A DNA stretch of 29,376 nucleotides, taken from the IMG/VR virus record IMGVR_UViG_3300044522_000852, positions 1-29,376 of that record. The stretch is one strand, 5' to 3'. The notes under the pieces were generated by a model. It saw only the letters and a program-made list of their open reading frames with translations, was not told the DNA's origin and ran no database searches. Position numbers and translations under genes: made by a program. Positions 15,407 to 23,710 of this stretch are shown here, piece after piece (position 1 is the stretch's first letter; each line of letters begins with the position of its first letter). This stretch comes from a virus.

Positions 15407-16378
15407 ATGGCTGATATCACCATCACAGTGAATAGAAGCCTCAATGCGCAGTGCGCAAAGACCTTCAAAGATTTCGGGGCTTATACCAAGCAGCTGGCTG
15501 AAGATCTTGTGAAGGAAGAAGGGGCTTTGACCTGTAGAGAGGCCATCAATTACAGCCCACCCCTAGATGGGGGTAATGGCAACAGGGGCAGTGGTGGTGG
15601 CAAAGGTGATAAGAAGATTGCCCAGCATTGGGGCAATTGGGCTATTGCCAATGATGTGCTGAGTATTGTGCAGGAGGATAGCAAAACCCTGGCCTCAGCC
15701 ATCAGCTCCAGAAATGCCCAGGAGCGTTTCAGGAAGTGGAGGCAGGGCAAGCCCCCTAAGACCAGGGGGGTGGTCAGCCAGATCTGGGAGGATGCCAATA
15801 CAGACAGGGCTTTCAAAAGGGCACAAACACTGTTCAGCAAATGGGCAGGCAGGCGCACAAACATCCTGGAGAATGATAGTGCCCTGGAGCAGAGGCATAA
15901 CAGGATCAGAAAGCTTTACAGGGGGCGCATCAGAAAAAATGCCAATCGAGATCCAATGACAGGCCAGGTATCTGGTGAGCAGCCAGCCTATGCCCCATTC
16001 AGGGTAATCAAAAACTATATCAAGAAAAGGCAGCTTAAGGTGGGCTTTATGAAAGCTGGATGGGTGACTGCCATCAAGAAAATCACCCCACCCAAAATCA
16101 ATAATGTGGAAAAGACCTTTGGCCTGCGCAAGCTGCCAGCCTGGGTGACCAGGCACAATGTTGGCCACGGAGGAGTGGGGTTCAATAAATATACCACAGG
16201 CAGCAATAATGTGCTGATGACTGTGCGCAATGACCTGGGCAACATCTTTGGGGTGGGCTACCTGGCAGGAACAAAACGCTATGTGACTGCAGTGCGAGCT
16301 GGCAAGATGGCCAGAAGGATGCGCCATTTTATGAGAGCTGCCATTGAAAAGGCCAATGGTGGCCAATCCCCTACCTAA
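15407..16378 (+). CDS. Minor tail / tail completion protein (gpZ-like position)
   Basis: The product is 323 aa and strongly basic. It has a Gly-rich loop (GGNGNRGSGGGKGDKK) and a long Arg/Lys-rich middle. It starts 3 nt after the upstream stop. In lambda-like phages a protein of this kind (gpZ or HK97 gp10 related) sits between connector and tail terminator and completes the tail interface. The high charge could reflect contact with DNA near the connector. Identification is by synteny; I see no decisive motif. Confidence 0.55.
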   Translation: MADITITVNRSLNAQCAKTFKDFGAYTKQLAEDLVKEEGALTCREAINYSPPLDGGNGNRGSGGGKGDKKIAQHWGNWAIANDVLSIVQEDSKTLASAISSRNAQERFRKWRQGKPPKTRGVVSQIWEDANTDRAFKRAQTLFSKWAGRRTNILENDSALEQRHNRIRKLYRGRIRKNANRDPMTGQVSGEQPAYAPFRVIKNYIKKRQLKVGFMKAGWVTAIKKITPPKINNVEKTFGLRKLPAWVTRHNVGHGGVGFNKYTTGSNNVLMTVRNDLGNIFGVGYLAGTKRYVTAVRAGKMARRMRHFMRAAIEKANGGQSPT

Positions 16379-16384
16379 AACTTT

Positions 16385-16819
16385 ATGCCATCCAAATCAC
16401 CACTGAACATTGTAGAAGATGCCCTGGCTGCTGTCATTGATGCATCAGCCTCCCTTAATGGCTTCCAGGTCTTTAAGGGGCAAGCTGCCACTGAGCTGCA
16501 TCTGCCCAGCATCATCATCAGCTGTGATGGTGCTACCTACCCACCTGAGCTGCCCCAGGGCTTGGGCAATTATGTGTGCAGGGTGACCATTGGCATTTTC
16601 AATAGCTGTGATGATGACACCCTGGATACCCACAGGGAAGCCTCCCAGGATGTGATGGGGCTGATGAATAACCTGGCCACCATCCAGGCCAGCTTCACCA
16701 CCATTGGTGATGCCACTTGCTATGATGTGACGCAGACCAGCCTTGATCCTGACCGCAATGACAGGGCTTTCACCACCAGCCTGGGCTTTGATGTGCTGAT
16801 CTGCCTGAGCAACACCTGA
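16385..16819 (+). CDS. Tail terminator protein (gpU-like position)
   Basis: The product is 144 aa. Its alpha/beta pattern fits tail terminators: N-terminal helix NIVEDALAAVIDA, central strands (LPSIIISCDG, YVCRVTIGIFN), a helix (ASQDVMGLMNNLA) and C-terminal strands (AFTTSLGFDVLICL). Such proteins cap the tail tube as a hexamer and join it to the head. The next gene is the tail-tube candidate, which is the expected order. Confidence 0.65.
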   Translation: MPSKSPLNIVEDALAAVIDASASLNGFQVFKGQAATELHLPSIIISCDGATYPPELPQGLGNYVCRVTIGIFNSCDDDTLDTHREASQDVMGLMNNLATIQASFTTIGDATCYDVTQTSLDPDRNDRAFTTSLGFDVLICLSNT

Positions 16820-16823
16820 GCTT

Positions 16824-16838
16824 TTGACTATAGGTGCA
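16824..16838 (+). promoter_or_regulatory. TTGAC-N4-GGTGCA element (copy 4)
   Basis: TTGAC-TATA-GGTGCA followed by TAATTAAAC, 19 nt before the ATG of the tail-tube candidate. This is the best-formed copy and lies in a 38-nt gap. Confidence 0.6.
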
Positions 16839-16857
16839 TAATTAAACCAATACCCAG

Positions 16858-17208
16858 ATGGCCACTAAAACTCAGGGCACAGCCCATATTTACGGAATTG
16901 CTGGCACTGTCAGTGGTTTGACAGTCCAAAGCTATACCACCAGCAAAAGCTACGCCAATGCTGATGAAGTGGTGGATGGCACAGGTGTGGTTAAAACAGT
17001 GCGCTATTCTGATGAGCGCACAAATCTCACAGTGGAAGGGCTTGTGCCTTCCAGCTTCACAGCTGCCATTGGCGCTAAGCTAGACTTCACAGGCAATGGC
17101 CTGGCCTTCTCTGGCCACATCACCCAGGTGGAGGAGCGTGGTGAGTCCAAGGGCTTTATGCGCATCAGTGTCACAGCTGTGCAATATGAAGGCATCACAT
17201 CTGCTTAA
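16858..17208 (+). CDS. Major tail (tube) protein candidate
   Basis: The product is 116 aa and almost all beta-strand (GTAHIYGIAGTVSGLTVQSY, TNLTVEGLVPSSF, LAFSGHITQVEER, MRISVTAVQYEG). This fits a minimal tail-tube fold shared with the Hcp/gpV family, though it is shorter than lambda gpV (246 aa) because no Ig-like domain is present. It has its own upstream element, and a terminator-like stem lies just after it, as expected for a high-copy tube protein. Confidence 0.65.
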   Translation: MATKTQGTAHIYGIAGTVSGLTVQSYTTSKSYANADEVVDGTGVVKTVRYSDERTNLTVEGLVPSSFTAAIGAKLDFTGNGLAFSGHITQVEERGESKGFMRISVTAVQYEGITSA

Positions 17209-17240
17209 GGCAGAGTGATTGACCTACCAGGCTGGGCTTC

Positions 17241-17276
17241 CTAGGGTCTGCTGTAATGGCAGACCTTAGATTTTTT
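17241..17276 (+). terminator. Terminator-like hairpin containing the next gene's start codon
   Basis: CTAGGGTCTGC (17241-17251) pairs with GCAGACCTTAG (17259-17269), 11 bp with one G-U. The 7-nt loop TGTAATG holds the ATG at 17256-17258. A and then six T follow at 17270-17276. The shape is a classic intrinsic terminator placed over a translation start. A ribosome at the start would prevent it from forming. Confidence 0.7.
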
Positions 17277-17810
17277 AGCGCCTTCCTCACCCCAGCTGGC
17301 ACATCCATCCTGGGCAAGAAGCTCAAGCCTTTCTGCCTAAAGCACAGGATCTTCCTGGAGGGAATTGCCAGCCCCTATCTGCAGCAGGATAAGGAGCTGA
17401 CACCCACAGATCTCATCATTGCCCTAAAGATCTGTGCTGATGAAAGCATTGATGGCTTCACCCTGAGGGAGAAGTGGCAAGCCCTGGTGCTTACCCTATC
17501 CAAGCGCAGGCTGGCTGAGGCATCCCTGGCCTTTGTAAAGCACATCAGCCAGCAGGCTTCCTATCCCAAATTTTACGAAAAGAAAAACACAGAAGGTGAA
17601 AGCTCAGTGCCCTGGCAGCTTAGCATCCTGGCCACCCTGATCAGAAATGGCATCACCTATACAGATGCCCTGAATATGCCTGAGGCCAAAGCCCTATGGC
17701 TGGCCACTGCTTTCAATATCCAGCAGGGTGCTAAGCTGGATATCCTGACCACAGATGATGAGGAGCTGATTGACCATCTGGCAAAATTAGAGGCAGAAAA
17801 CAAACAATGA
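17256..17810 (+). CDS. Tail assembly chaperone candidate
   Basis: The product is 184 aa, mostly helical, with a C-terminal acidic end (LDILTTDDEELIDHLAKLEA). It lies between the tail-tube candidate and the tape measure, where lambda gpG/GT-type chaperones are found. I see no second overlapping frame or clear slippery site, so a G/GT frameshift pair is not supported. The ATG at 17256 lies in a terminator-like loop; no other good start follows nearby. It overlaps the tape measure gene as ATGA. Function is by position. Confidence 0.55.
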   Translation: MADLRFFSAFLTPAGTSILGKKLKPFCLKHRIFLEGIASPYLQQDKELTPTDLIIALKICADESIDGFTLREKWQALVLTLSKRRLAEASLAFVKHISQQASYPKFYEKKNTEGESSVPWQLSILATLIRNGITYTDALNMPEAKALWLATAFNIQQGAKLDILTTDDEELIDHLAKLEAENKQ

Positions 17811-19156
17811 GCAATGACCTATCTTTCACAATCTCAGCCAAGGATCAGGCATCCAAGGCTGTAGAGACAGTGCAGAAGAAAATCCAAAACCTTGGCACAG
17901 ACCTGGCCAAAGGTTTCCTGTCTTTTGCTGCGCCACTCACCCTGGTGCAGACAGGGATTTCAATGATTGGTGATGCCATTGCTGCGCAGAAGCAAAAGGT
18001 GGCTGACTCAATTGAGGCTTACTCAGGCATTACTGATAAGGCTGCAGATATTGGGGTGGCCACTGATGAATTTTTAAAGCTTAACCAGGCTGCTCAAGTT
18101 AGTGGCATTGGGGTGAATAAGGTGGCCAAGCTATTCCAGGAAGTGACCACCATCATTGAGGAAGCCACCACATCTGGCTCATCCCAGGAAAAGATGCTGA
18201 AGGCACTAGGCTTCTCAGCTGAGCAGATTGCTGCTGGTATGCTCAAGCCCATCCAGGTCATTGAGCAGATGGGCATTGCTATGGGTGGTGCATCCACAAA
18301 CACAGACAGGATGGCAGTGGCCACAGCTATGCTTGGCAAGAATGCAGCTGACCTGATCCCTGTGCTGCTCAAGGCGCAGCAAGTGGCTCAGGGCTATGGT
18401 GAAGATCCTGGCATCAATCAGGATCAGATTGCCTTGATTGAGGAAAAGAAGCGCAGAGATCAGCAGGCCAAGAATAAGGAGCAAGCTGCCATTGCAGCCA
18501 GGGAAGCCACTCAGCTTTTCCTGGCTGAAGATCCTGAAGGCAGGGAGCTTGCCAACAGGATCAGATTGGAACAGTCCAGGCTGCGTGGTGCTGGCGGGGG
18601 TGGTGCTGGGGCTGGTGGTGCAGTCACAGTGACAGATGCGGAAATTGCTACCAGGGCTGAGGCTGAAGTGTTGGCCATCCTGAAGAAGCGCAGAGAGGAA
18701 GCTGCCAGGCTGCGCCAGGAAGCTGGTGCTGGATCTGTGGAAAATCTCAATGAGCTGGAAATGCAGAGGCTTAACACTGAGGCAGTCACCCTGGCCTTGG
18801 AAGATCTGGCCAAGCTGCAGGCTGATGAGGATAAGGGTAAGGAAGAAGCTGCTAAGAATGATGCCAAGCGCACAGCCCAGGAGCTGGATGAAGCCCAGAA
18901 GCTCAGGGATGAGAAGGTGAAGGATGCTGCTAAAAATGCCAAGCTGACTGTTTCCAGCCTCAGGGAAATTGGTGGTGCGCTGGCTGGTGAATTCATCCCA
19001 TCTGATCCTGCGCCTGAATACCTGAAAACAATTGCGGAAACAGAAAAGGAAATGCTCAAGGCCATCATTGAGCTTAAAGAAGTGATGGCCACCAAGCCCC
19101 AGCTCAATGGGGTAGATTTCACTAAAGATCCCAATCAAACAATGTTCACTGCTTAA
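17807..19156 (+). CDS. Short tail tape measure protein
   Basis: The product is 449 aa. It starts with SFTISAKDQASKAVETVQKKI, the usual opening of tape measures, and has a hydrophobic segment (FLSFAAPLTLVQTGISMIG, about 38-56). Long helical and coiled-coil parts follow, interrupted by a Gly/Ala linker near residues 263-273. The family rule of about 1.5 angstrom per residue predicts a tail near 65-70 nm, short for a siphovirus. Lys/Glu/Ala-rich helices dominate 285-395. Confidence 0.82.
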   Translation: MSNDLSFTISAKDQASKAVETVQKKIQNLGTDLAKGFLSFAAPLTLVQTGISMIGDAIAAQKQKVADSIEAYSGITDKAADIGVATDEFLKLNQAAQVSGIGVNKVAKLFQEVTTIIEEATTSGSSQEKMLKALGFSAEQIAAGMLKPIQVIEQMGIAMGGASTNTDRMAVATAMLGKNAADLIPVLLKAQQVAQGYGEDPGINQDQIALIEEKKRRDQQAKNKEQAAIAAREATQLFLAEDPEGRELANRIRLEQSRLRGAGGGGAGAGGAVTVTDAEIATRAEAEVLAILKKRREEAARLRQEAGAGSVENLNELEMQRLNTEAVTLALEDLAKLQADEDKGKEEAAKNDAKRTAQELDEAQKLRDEKVKDAAKNAKLTVSSLREIGGALAGEFIPSDPAPEYLKTIAETEKEMLKAIIELKEVMATKPQLNGVDFTKDPNQTMFTA

Positions 19157-19159
19157 CCT

Positions 19160-19897
19160 ATGGCCGAAATTAATAAAAAGGGTGACAAGCTCACCAGCCT
19201 CCAGCTCCAGCCTGGGTGGACAATTGAAGGTGATGGCTATGGCCTGCTGACATCCAGGCTGACCTATGCTTGTGATGCTGCTGTGGCTGATGCAAAGAAG
19301 CCCAAGCCCAATGAAGCCCACCCAAAGAATGGGAAGCTGCTGTGCCACAAGGCTAGCTATACAATCAATGATAATGATGTGGCCATCATTTCAGCTGATT
19401 ATGTGGGCATTGAGTCAGGATCTATGACCAGGGTGATTATCTCTGGTGATACAGCCCTGGCCACCCAGGATATCCAGACACACCCCAAATTTTTCCAGGG
19501 CAATGCTGGCCAATCTGGGAAGCCCCTGATGGATTTGGGATGGGATATGGCTGAGCGAGCTTTTCCTGCCACCAATGCATTGGCCAAGGAAAGCAGCCTG
19601 GTGGGAGTCAAAAGCTACCTTGCGCCTGATCTTCAATTCACAGGCACTTACTATACCAGCAGCAAGGAAACCTTGAGCAATAACCAGAAGCTGGTGGGCA
19701 AGACCTTCAAAGACATTGCAGGCTGGCAGGATATTGTTGTGCCCAGCACCCTCACAGCAGCTAGTGCCAAGCACACCAGGTGGGCATTGATGACCAGCTG
19801 CAATTATGAGTTATTCGCCAACATCTATAAAGTGCGCTTCACCTTCAGAGTGGCCACAGGTGGATGGCACAGCTACATCTACGAAACCTATAACTGA
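19160..19897 (+). CDS. Distal tail structural protein, unknown family
   Basis: The product is 245 aa, starting in CCTATG context 3 nt after the tape measure stop. It is mixed beta/coil with many Tyr/Trp/Thr and a C-terminal strand pattern (YKVRFTFRVATGGWHSYIYE). In other siphoviruses this slot holds the distal tail protein, but I do not see its usual motifs. It overlaps the next gene by one base (TGATG). Confidence 0.55.
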   Translation: MAEINKKGDKLTSLQLQPGWTIEGDGYGLLTSRLTYACDAAVADAKKPKPNEAHPKNGKLLCHKASYTINDNDVAIISADYVGIESGSMTRVIISGDTALATQDIQTHPKFFQGNAGQSGKPLMDLGWDMAERAFPATNALAKESSLVGVKSYLAPDLQFTGTYYTSSKETLSNNQKLVGKTFKDIAGWQDIVVPSTLTAASAKHTRWALMTSCNYELFANIYKVRFTFRVATGGWHSYIYETYN

Positions 19898-20367
19898 TGA
19901 ATAACATCCAGCCAGGTGTTGGGTATAATTTCACAAGTGACAGCAAAGGCTTCAGCCTGACCATAGACAGCCTAGGCAGGAAGCGCACACCCCTTGAGGT
20001 CTATAGCAATCCCACCAGCTCCACCCAGGCAGCTGTGTCTGTGCAGCCTGGATCAGTCAATGGCCTCATCCCTACCATTGGTGGTGCTTACCTGGATGCC
20101 ACCCCTGCCCCCACCCTGGCAGTAGGGGCTTCTGGTTATATCTATGTGAAGGCCACCAGGGTGAGTGGCTCACCTTTCCCTGCCACAGTGGAGATCCTCT
20201 TTGGATCTACTGTGCCCAATGACACCTTGAGCATTGGCCACTTTGCCCTGGCCTCCATCACTAAGACAGGCAACAGCCTTCAGATCAGCCAGCTGGTGCG
20301 CACAAGCCTGGTGGCTGGGCGAGCTGCCACCAATACATCTGCAGCCTGGTATTGGTTCAATGTCTGA
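19897..20367 (+). CDS. Tail-associated beta-rich protein
   Basis: The product is 156 aa with alternating Thr/Ser/Gly and hydrophobic residues (GYNFTSDSKGFSLTIDSLG, GASGYIYVKATRVSGSPFP, ATVEILFGSTVP), typical of beta-sandwich tail or adhesin domains. No signal or membrane segment. It overlaps the next gene by 8 nt. The role is inferred from position in the tail-tip block. Confidence 0.55.
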   Translation: MNNIQPGVGYNFTSDSKGFSLTIDSLGRKRTPLEVYSNPTSSTQAAVSVQPGSVNGLIPTIGGAYLDATPAPTLAVGASGYIYVKATRVSGSPFPATVEILFGSTVPNDTLSIGHFALASITKTGNSLQISQLVRTSLVAGRAATNTSAAWYWFNV

Positions 20368-21247
20368 TTATTACCCCAATGGGTATTACCCCAGCAGCAC
20401 CACCACACCACCAATGTGGGGCACAGCTGCTGCTTCTAGTGCTTCAATCGTCCAGCTTAATGGCCTGGTATATAGGAAAAATGAAAGGCACACAGGTGGC
20501 ACAGGCAGGCCAGATGAGGAAGTGGATGGTGCAGGCTTCCGCACCTGGTCACTTTATGGGGGTAATTCTCTAGCCCCTGGCTTCAGGTTTAACTTTGTTT
20601 TCCTGGATAACCAGATTTCAAAGACAGTGGAAATGGATGATGACACCTATTCATCCACATCAAATTATTTCTATGATGGTGCTTTTGGTGGGATCAAAGC
20701 CAGCATCAATGTAAGCACTGAGGATTGTGATATCAATGATGTGGCTGCAGTGCTGCCATTGGCTCAGAGTGAATTCACCACCAGGAGCGCAGGCAGTCCT
20801 TTCCTTGTATATGAGCCACAGCATAATCCAGGGGTGCGCACAGTGCCCTGGAGTGATGGCTATAATGGCTATTATTCTGATCCTCCTGGTGGGATACCAC
20901 GAACCCCACCCACCCTTGCCCCCATTGAGCTTATGGTGGGTGAGCATATCCTATTCAATCATTTCTGGTTTGTTGGGCGCACTTATACAGGCTACCTGGA
21001 AGTGCTGACCAGCACAGGCAGCTGGGTGGCCAATGGCTGGGGCAGTTATGATTATGTGGTGCAGCCTGCCACTGTCACACAGATCCCCATCACCTGTGAG
21101 GCCAAGGCTTCTGATTATGAGCTATATCTGCAAGGGCTTTCTCAGTCTACAAATAATGTGACACACAGCATCACAGGTGGCCTGGATACCTGGGTGCAAT
21201 TTGGTGATCTGGTTTTAAGCTCAGTAAGCCCTGGAGCTACCAATTGA
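20360..21247 (+). CDS. Tail tip protein, unknown family
   Basis: The product is 295 aa from the ATG at 20360, which overlaps the previous stop. The N-terminus is Tyr/Pro/Thr-rich (MSDYYPNGYYPSSTTTPPMW). The rest is beta-rich with many aromatic residues and loops of Pro/Gly/Tyr (SDGYNGYYSDPPGGIPRTPP), which suits a surface-exposed carbohydrate-binding or baseplate domain. No homology motif is recognised. Confidence 0.55.
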   Translation: MSDYYPNGYYPSSTTTPPMWGTAAASSASIVQLNGLVYRKNERHTGGTGRPDEEVDGAGFRTWSLYGGNSLAPGFRFNFVFLDNQISKTVEMDDDTYSSTSNYFYDGAFGGIKASINVSTEDCDINDVAAVLPLAQSEFTTRSAGSPFLVYEPQHNPGVRTVPWSDGYNGYYSDPPGGIPRTPPTLAPIELMVGEHILFNHFWFVGRTYTGYLEVLTSTGSWVANGWGSYDYVVQPATVTQIPITCEAKASDYELYLQGLSQSTNNVTHSITGGLDTWVQFGDLVLSSVSPGATN

Positions 21248-21270
21248 CCTATCAGCAATTTTAGAAGCCA

Positions 21271-23190
21271 ATGCCTCTACCTACCACCCTCAAGCTTTTC
21301 ATTGATGCCAAGGCTGGGCTTGCCTATCCCACCTATACCAGCAGCAGCCCCATCAGCAATCCCAGCTTCTACCTGGGTGATCTGGCCAAGCTGAAGATCT
21401 ACCTGATTGAGCAGACAGGCTTGGGCACTTACCCCCGCCAGGAAGTGCCTGGCCTGGGATCTCCTGGCATCAAGGTGGCCATTGGTGAGATTGATGCCAA
21501 TCCCACAGCTGGCCATTTCACCCTGACCTTTGGGGGTGATACCACCCAAAGCCTGGATTATAACATCACAGCTTCTATGCTGGAAACCAGGCTTAACCAG
21601 CTGGCTTCCATTGATGCAGCTGGTGATGTGACTGTCAGCAAGGTGGGTGACAATTATGCCATCAAATTTAATACCAATGGCAGCAGGGGTGCTTTCACAG
21701 GTGATGGTGCTGCGCTCATCCCTCTCAGCACTGTGGGCATTTCTGTGCTGCAGGAAGGTGATGGCACAAAGCCTGAGATTGTGCTGGTGCATCTGCAGCA
21801 GAATGTGGCTGCGCTGGCCACCAGCTTCACAGCTTCAGCTTCCAGCGCCATCACATCCACAGTGCTTTCTGCCTGGGATGGCACAAGGGCTTCCTATCGA
21901 ATTGCCATCAGCCCTGATCCCAAGGCTGGCACATTCACCCTGGCCTTTGATGCGGACACAGGCACAGATGTAAGCACAAGCTCCCTGGCTGTGGGAAGCA
22001 CTGCGCTTGAAGTGCAAAATGCCCTGGGCATCAATGCCCTGGAAAATAAAGTGACTGTGCAACAGGTGGGGGCTTATGCCTATGATATCACAGTCACAGC
22101 TGAGCCAGGTGGTGGTGGCCTCACTGCTGATGGTGCTGGCCTGATCTCCTTTGCTGGCTTTGAAGGTGACCTGGATATCAATACGGCCAATGCCCTGAGC
22201 TACCTGAATGGGGCTGAAAGCATTGAGACAACCCTGGAGGTGGAGATTTCTGATGGCACTTCCCATCAGACAGTGCTGCAAATCCCCTGCACCCTGCGCT
22301 CATCTGTGGTGGATGAAACCACCATAAATGCTGTCACCCTAGATCCTGTGCTGACAGAGGCCACAGCTGATGGCCGTTATCTGCGCCAGGCCAATGACCT
22401 TTCAGATCTGGACAGTGCTGCCACAGCTCGCACAAATTTGGATGTATATTCCAAGGCTGAGACAGATGCAGCTGTGGCTGGAAGTGGCAGTGGCATTTAT
22501 CTTCCCCTGGCTGGTGGGACAATGACAGGTGCGATTGTCTTTGATGCCACAGGTGGGCAGAATATCAATAAGGGCACTTTCGACAATGGAGCTGGTGGCA
22601 CATACAATGGCATTTCTCTCACCTGTGCTGTTGGCTATGAATTGAATTGGCAGGGTGGCCGTCTGGCCAATCGATACAGTGGGGCAAATCAGCTGCTGCT
22701 GATTGATAGCCCATTGAAGATCACTGATGCTGGTGGCCTGACCTTTGAAGATAACACAGTGCAGACCACTGCAGCCACCACTTATGATGGTGGAACAGTC
22801 AGCACATCTGTCACTGTTTCTTCTGGTGGCAGCAGCACCACTGTGGCCAATACAGGCATCACCTTCCCTGATAGCTCAGTGCAGACCACTGCAGCTGTGG
22901 CTATGGCCAATGTAGCTGACTGCCTGGCGCACACCATTCACAATGTATCCTGGACAGGCAGTGCCTGGACAATGACATTTCAGCCAATCAATGCTCACAT
23001 CAATAATCTGATGGCTGGTGGAAATCTGAAGATTTACAGCGCATCTGGCACTGACAATGTGACAGGTCTTTCAATCAGTGCCACAGCCACCTTCACCACC
23101 ACATCTGCCACCAGCACTGATTATATCTATCTGAGGATGGTGATTGGTGGGGTGACGATCACCAGCACCCAGCCCATCAATTATCCCTGA
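21271..23190 (+). CDS. Tail fibre-like protein with two repeated domains
   Basis: The product is 639 aa. Two related beta domains can be seen near residues 72-165 and 210-300 (GHFTLTFGGDTT and GTFTLAFDADTG, each followed by a VTV...GDGA/TADGA pattern). Then come fibre signatures: LSDLDSAATARTNL, YSKAETDA (about 392), YLPLAGGTMTGAI (about 408) and twice the G-(I/L)-T-F-x-D-x-(T/S)-VQTTAA motif (about 490 and 530) found in many tail fibres. It probably forms a trimeric fibre that reaches the host surface. Confidence 0.8.
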   Translation: MPLPTTLKLFIDAKAGLAYPTYTSSSPISNPSFYLGDLAKLKIYLIEQTGLGTYPRQEVPGLGSPGIKVAIGEIDANPTAGHFTLTFGGDTTQSLDYNITASMLETRLNQLASIDAAGDVTVSKVGDNYAIKFNTNGSRGAFTGDGAALIPLSTVGISVLQEGDGTKPEIVLVHLQQNVAALATSFTASASSAITSTVLSAWDGTRASYRIAISPDPKAGTFTLAFDADTGTDVSTSSLAVGSTALEVQNALGINALENKVTVQQVGAYAYDITVTAEPGGGGLTADGAGLISFAGFEGDLDINTANALSYLNGAESIETTLEVEISDGTSHQTVLQIPCTLRSSVVDETTINAVTLDPVLTEATADGRYLRQANDLSDLDSAATARTNLDVYSKAETDAAVAGSGSGIYLPLAGGTMTGAIVFDATGGQNINKGTFDNGAGGTYNGISLTCAVGYELNWQGGRLANRYSGANQLLLIDSPLKITDAGGLTFEDNTVQTTAATTYDGGTVSTSVTVSSGGSSTTVANTGITFPDSSVQTTAAVAMANVADCLAHTIHNVSWTGSAWTMTFQPINAHINNLMAGGNLKIYSASGTDNVTGLSISATATFTTTSATSTDYIYLRMVIGGVTITSTQPINYP

Positions 23191-23194
23191 TCTT

Positions 23195-23404
23195 ATGCCT
23201 TCCACTCCCATCCAGCCTGGCACTGATGGCCAGCCTTACAATGTCACAATCAATCAGGGGCAGACCATCCTGCTGCACAATGGCAGCAAGGTGATCCTCA
23301 AGCTCACTGCCACCAAGCCAATGCGTTATTTCACTGCGCATCTTTCCTTTGTGGGAACACTTGCCCAAGTGGATGCCAAGATTGCCCAGCTCCAGCTCAA
23401 ATAA
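23195..23404 (+). CDS. Small beta-rich tail-region protein
   Basis: The product is 69 aa (VTINQGQTILLHNGSKVILKL) and lies 4 nt after the fibre gene. Small beta proteins between fibre genes are often fibre chaperones or caps, but no motif shows this. The next gene begins 1 nt after its stop. Confidence 0.55.
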   Translation: MPSTPIQPGTDGQPYNVTINQGQTILLHNGSKVILKLTATKPMRYFTAHLSFVGTLAQVDAKIAQLQLK

Positions 23405-23405
23405 A

Positions 23406-23708
23406 ATGGCCAATTATTCCCTGGTTAAAGACAGCACATTTTCTGTGAGCTATGCCTATGCCCCTGGTGCTGGTGATCCTGCCACTCTGTCTGGCATCAC
23501 CCTCACAGCTGGCCTGGTGGATGGGGCTGGTGCTTATCACCCCCTGACAGTCACCAAGGCTGGTGACAATATGAGCTTCACCCTTTCATCTGACACCACT
23601 GCCTGGGCTTTGGGGCAGGCCACCTATGATGTGCGCCTGCAGAATGGGGCTGTGATCCAATATTTCCCCAAGACCTTTGTGAATGTTTCCCAGGGCATTA
23701 CCCAATAA
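23406..23708 (+). CDS. Small tail/adhesin-associated protein
   Basis: The product is 100 aa from the ATG at 23406 (MANYSLVKDSTFS). It is a single beta-sandwich-like domain (GITLTAGLVDGAGAYHPLTV, MSFTLSSDTTAWALG, ATYDVRLQNGAVIQYFPKTF). Its pattern resembles the Ig-like domains placed before phage fibres. It ends 2 nt before the glycine-rich adhesin gene. Confidence 0.6.
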   Translation: MANYSLVKDSTFSVSYAYAPGAGDPATLSGITLTAGLVDGAGAYHPLTVTKAGDNMSFTLSSDTTAWALGQATYDVRLQNGAVIQYFPKTFVNVSQGITQ

Positions 23709-23710
23709 CA

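Noticed and set aside
10831-16838. The TTGAC-N4-GGTGCA elements as ordinary sigma-70 or sigma-54 promoters
   Set aside because: No consistent TATAAT lies 16-18 nt after TTGAC. The distance from the first block to GC does not match the sigma-54 -24/-12 spacing.
17256-17810. A lambda G/GT-type programmed frameshift in the tail chaperone gene
   Set aside because: No clear slippery heptamer and no extended second frame; the tape measure gene starts directly at the chaperone stop.
18215-19348. Long minus-strand open frame (377 codons) opposite the tape measure
   Set aside because: It is a by-product of the biased codon use of the tape measure gene; similar minus frames lie opposite the exonuclease and capsid genes, and none has a recognisable protein.
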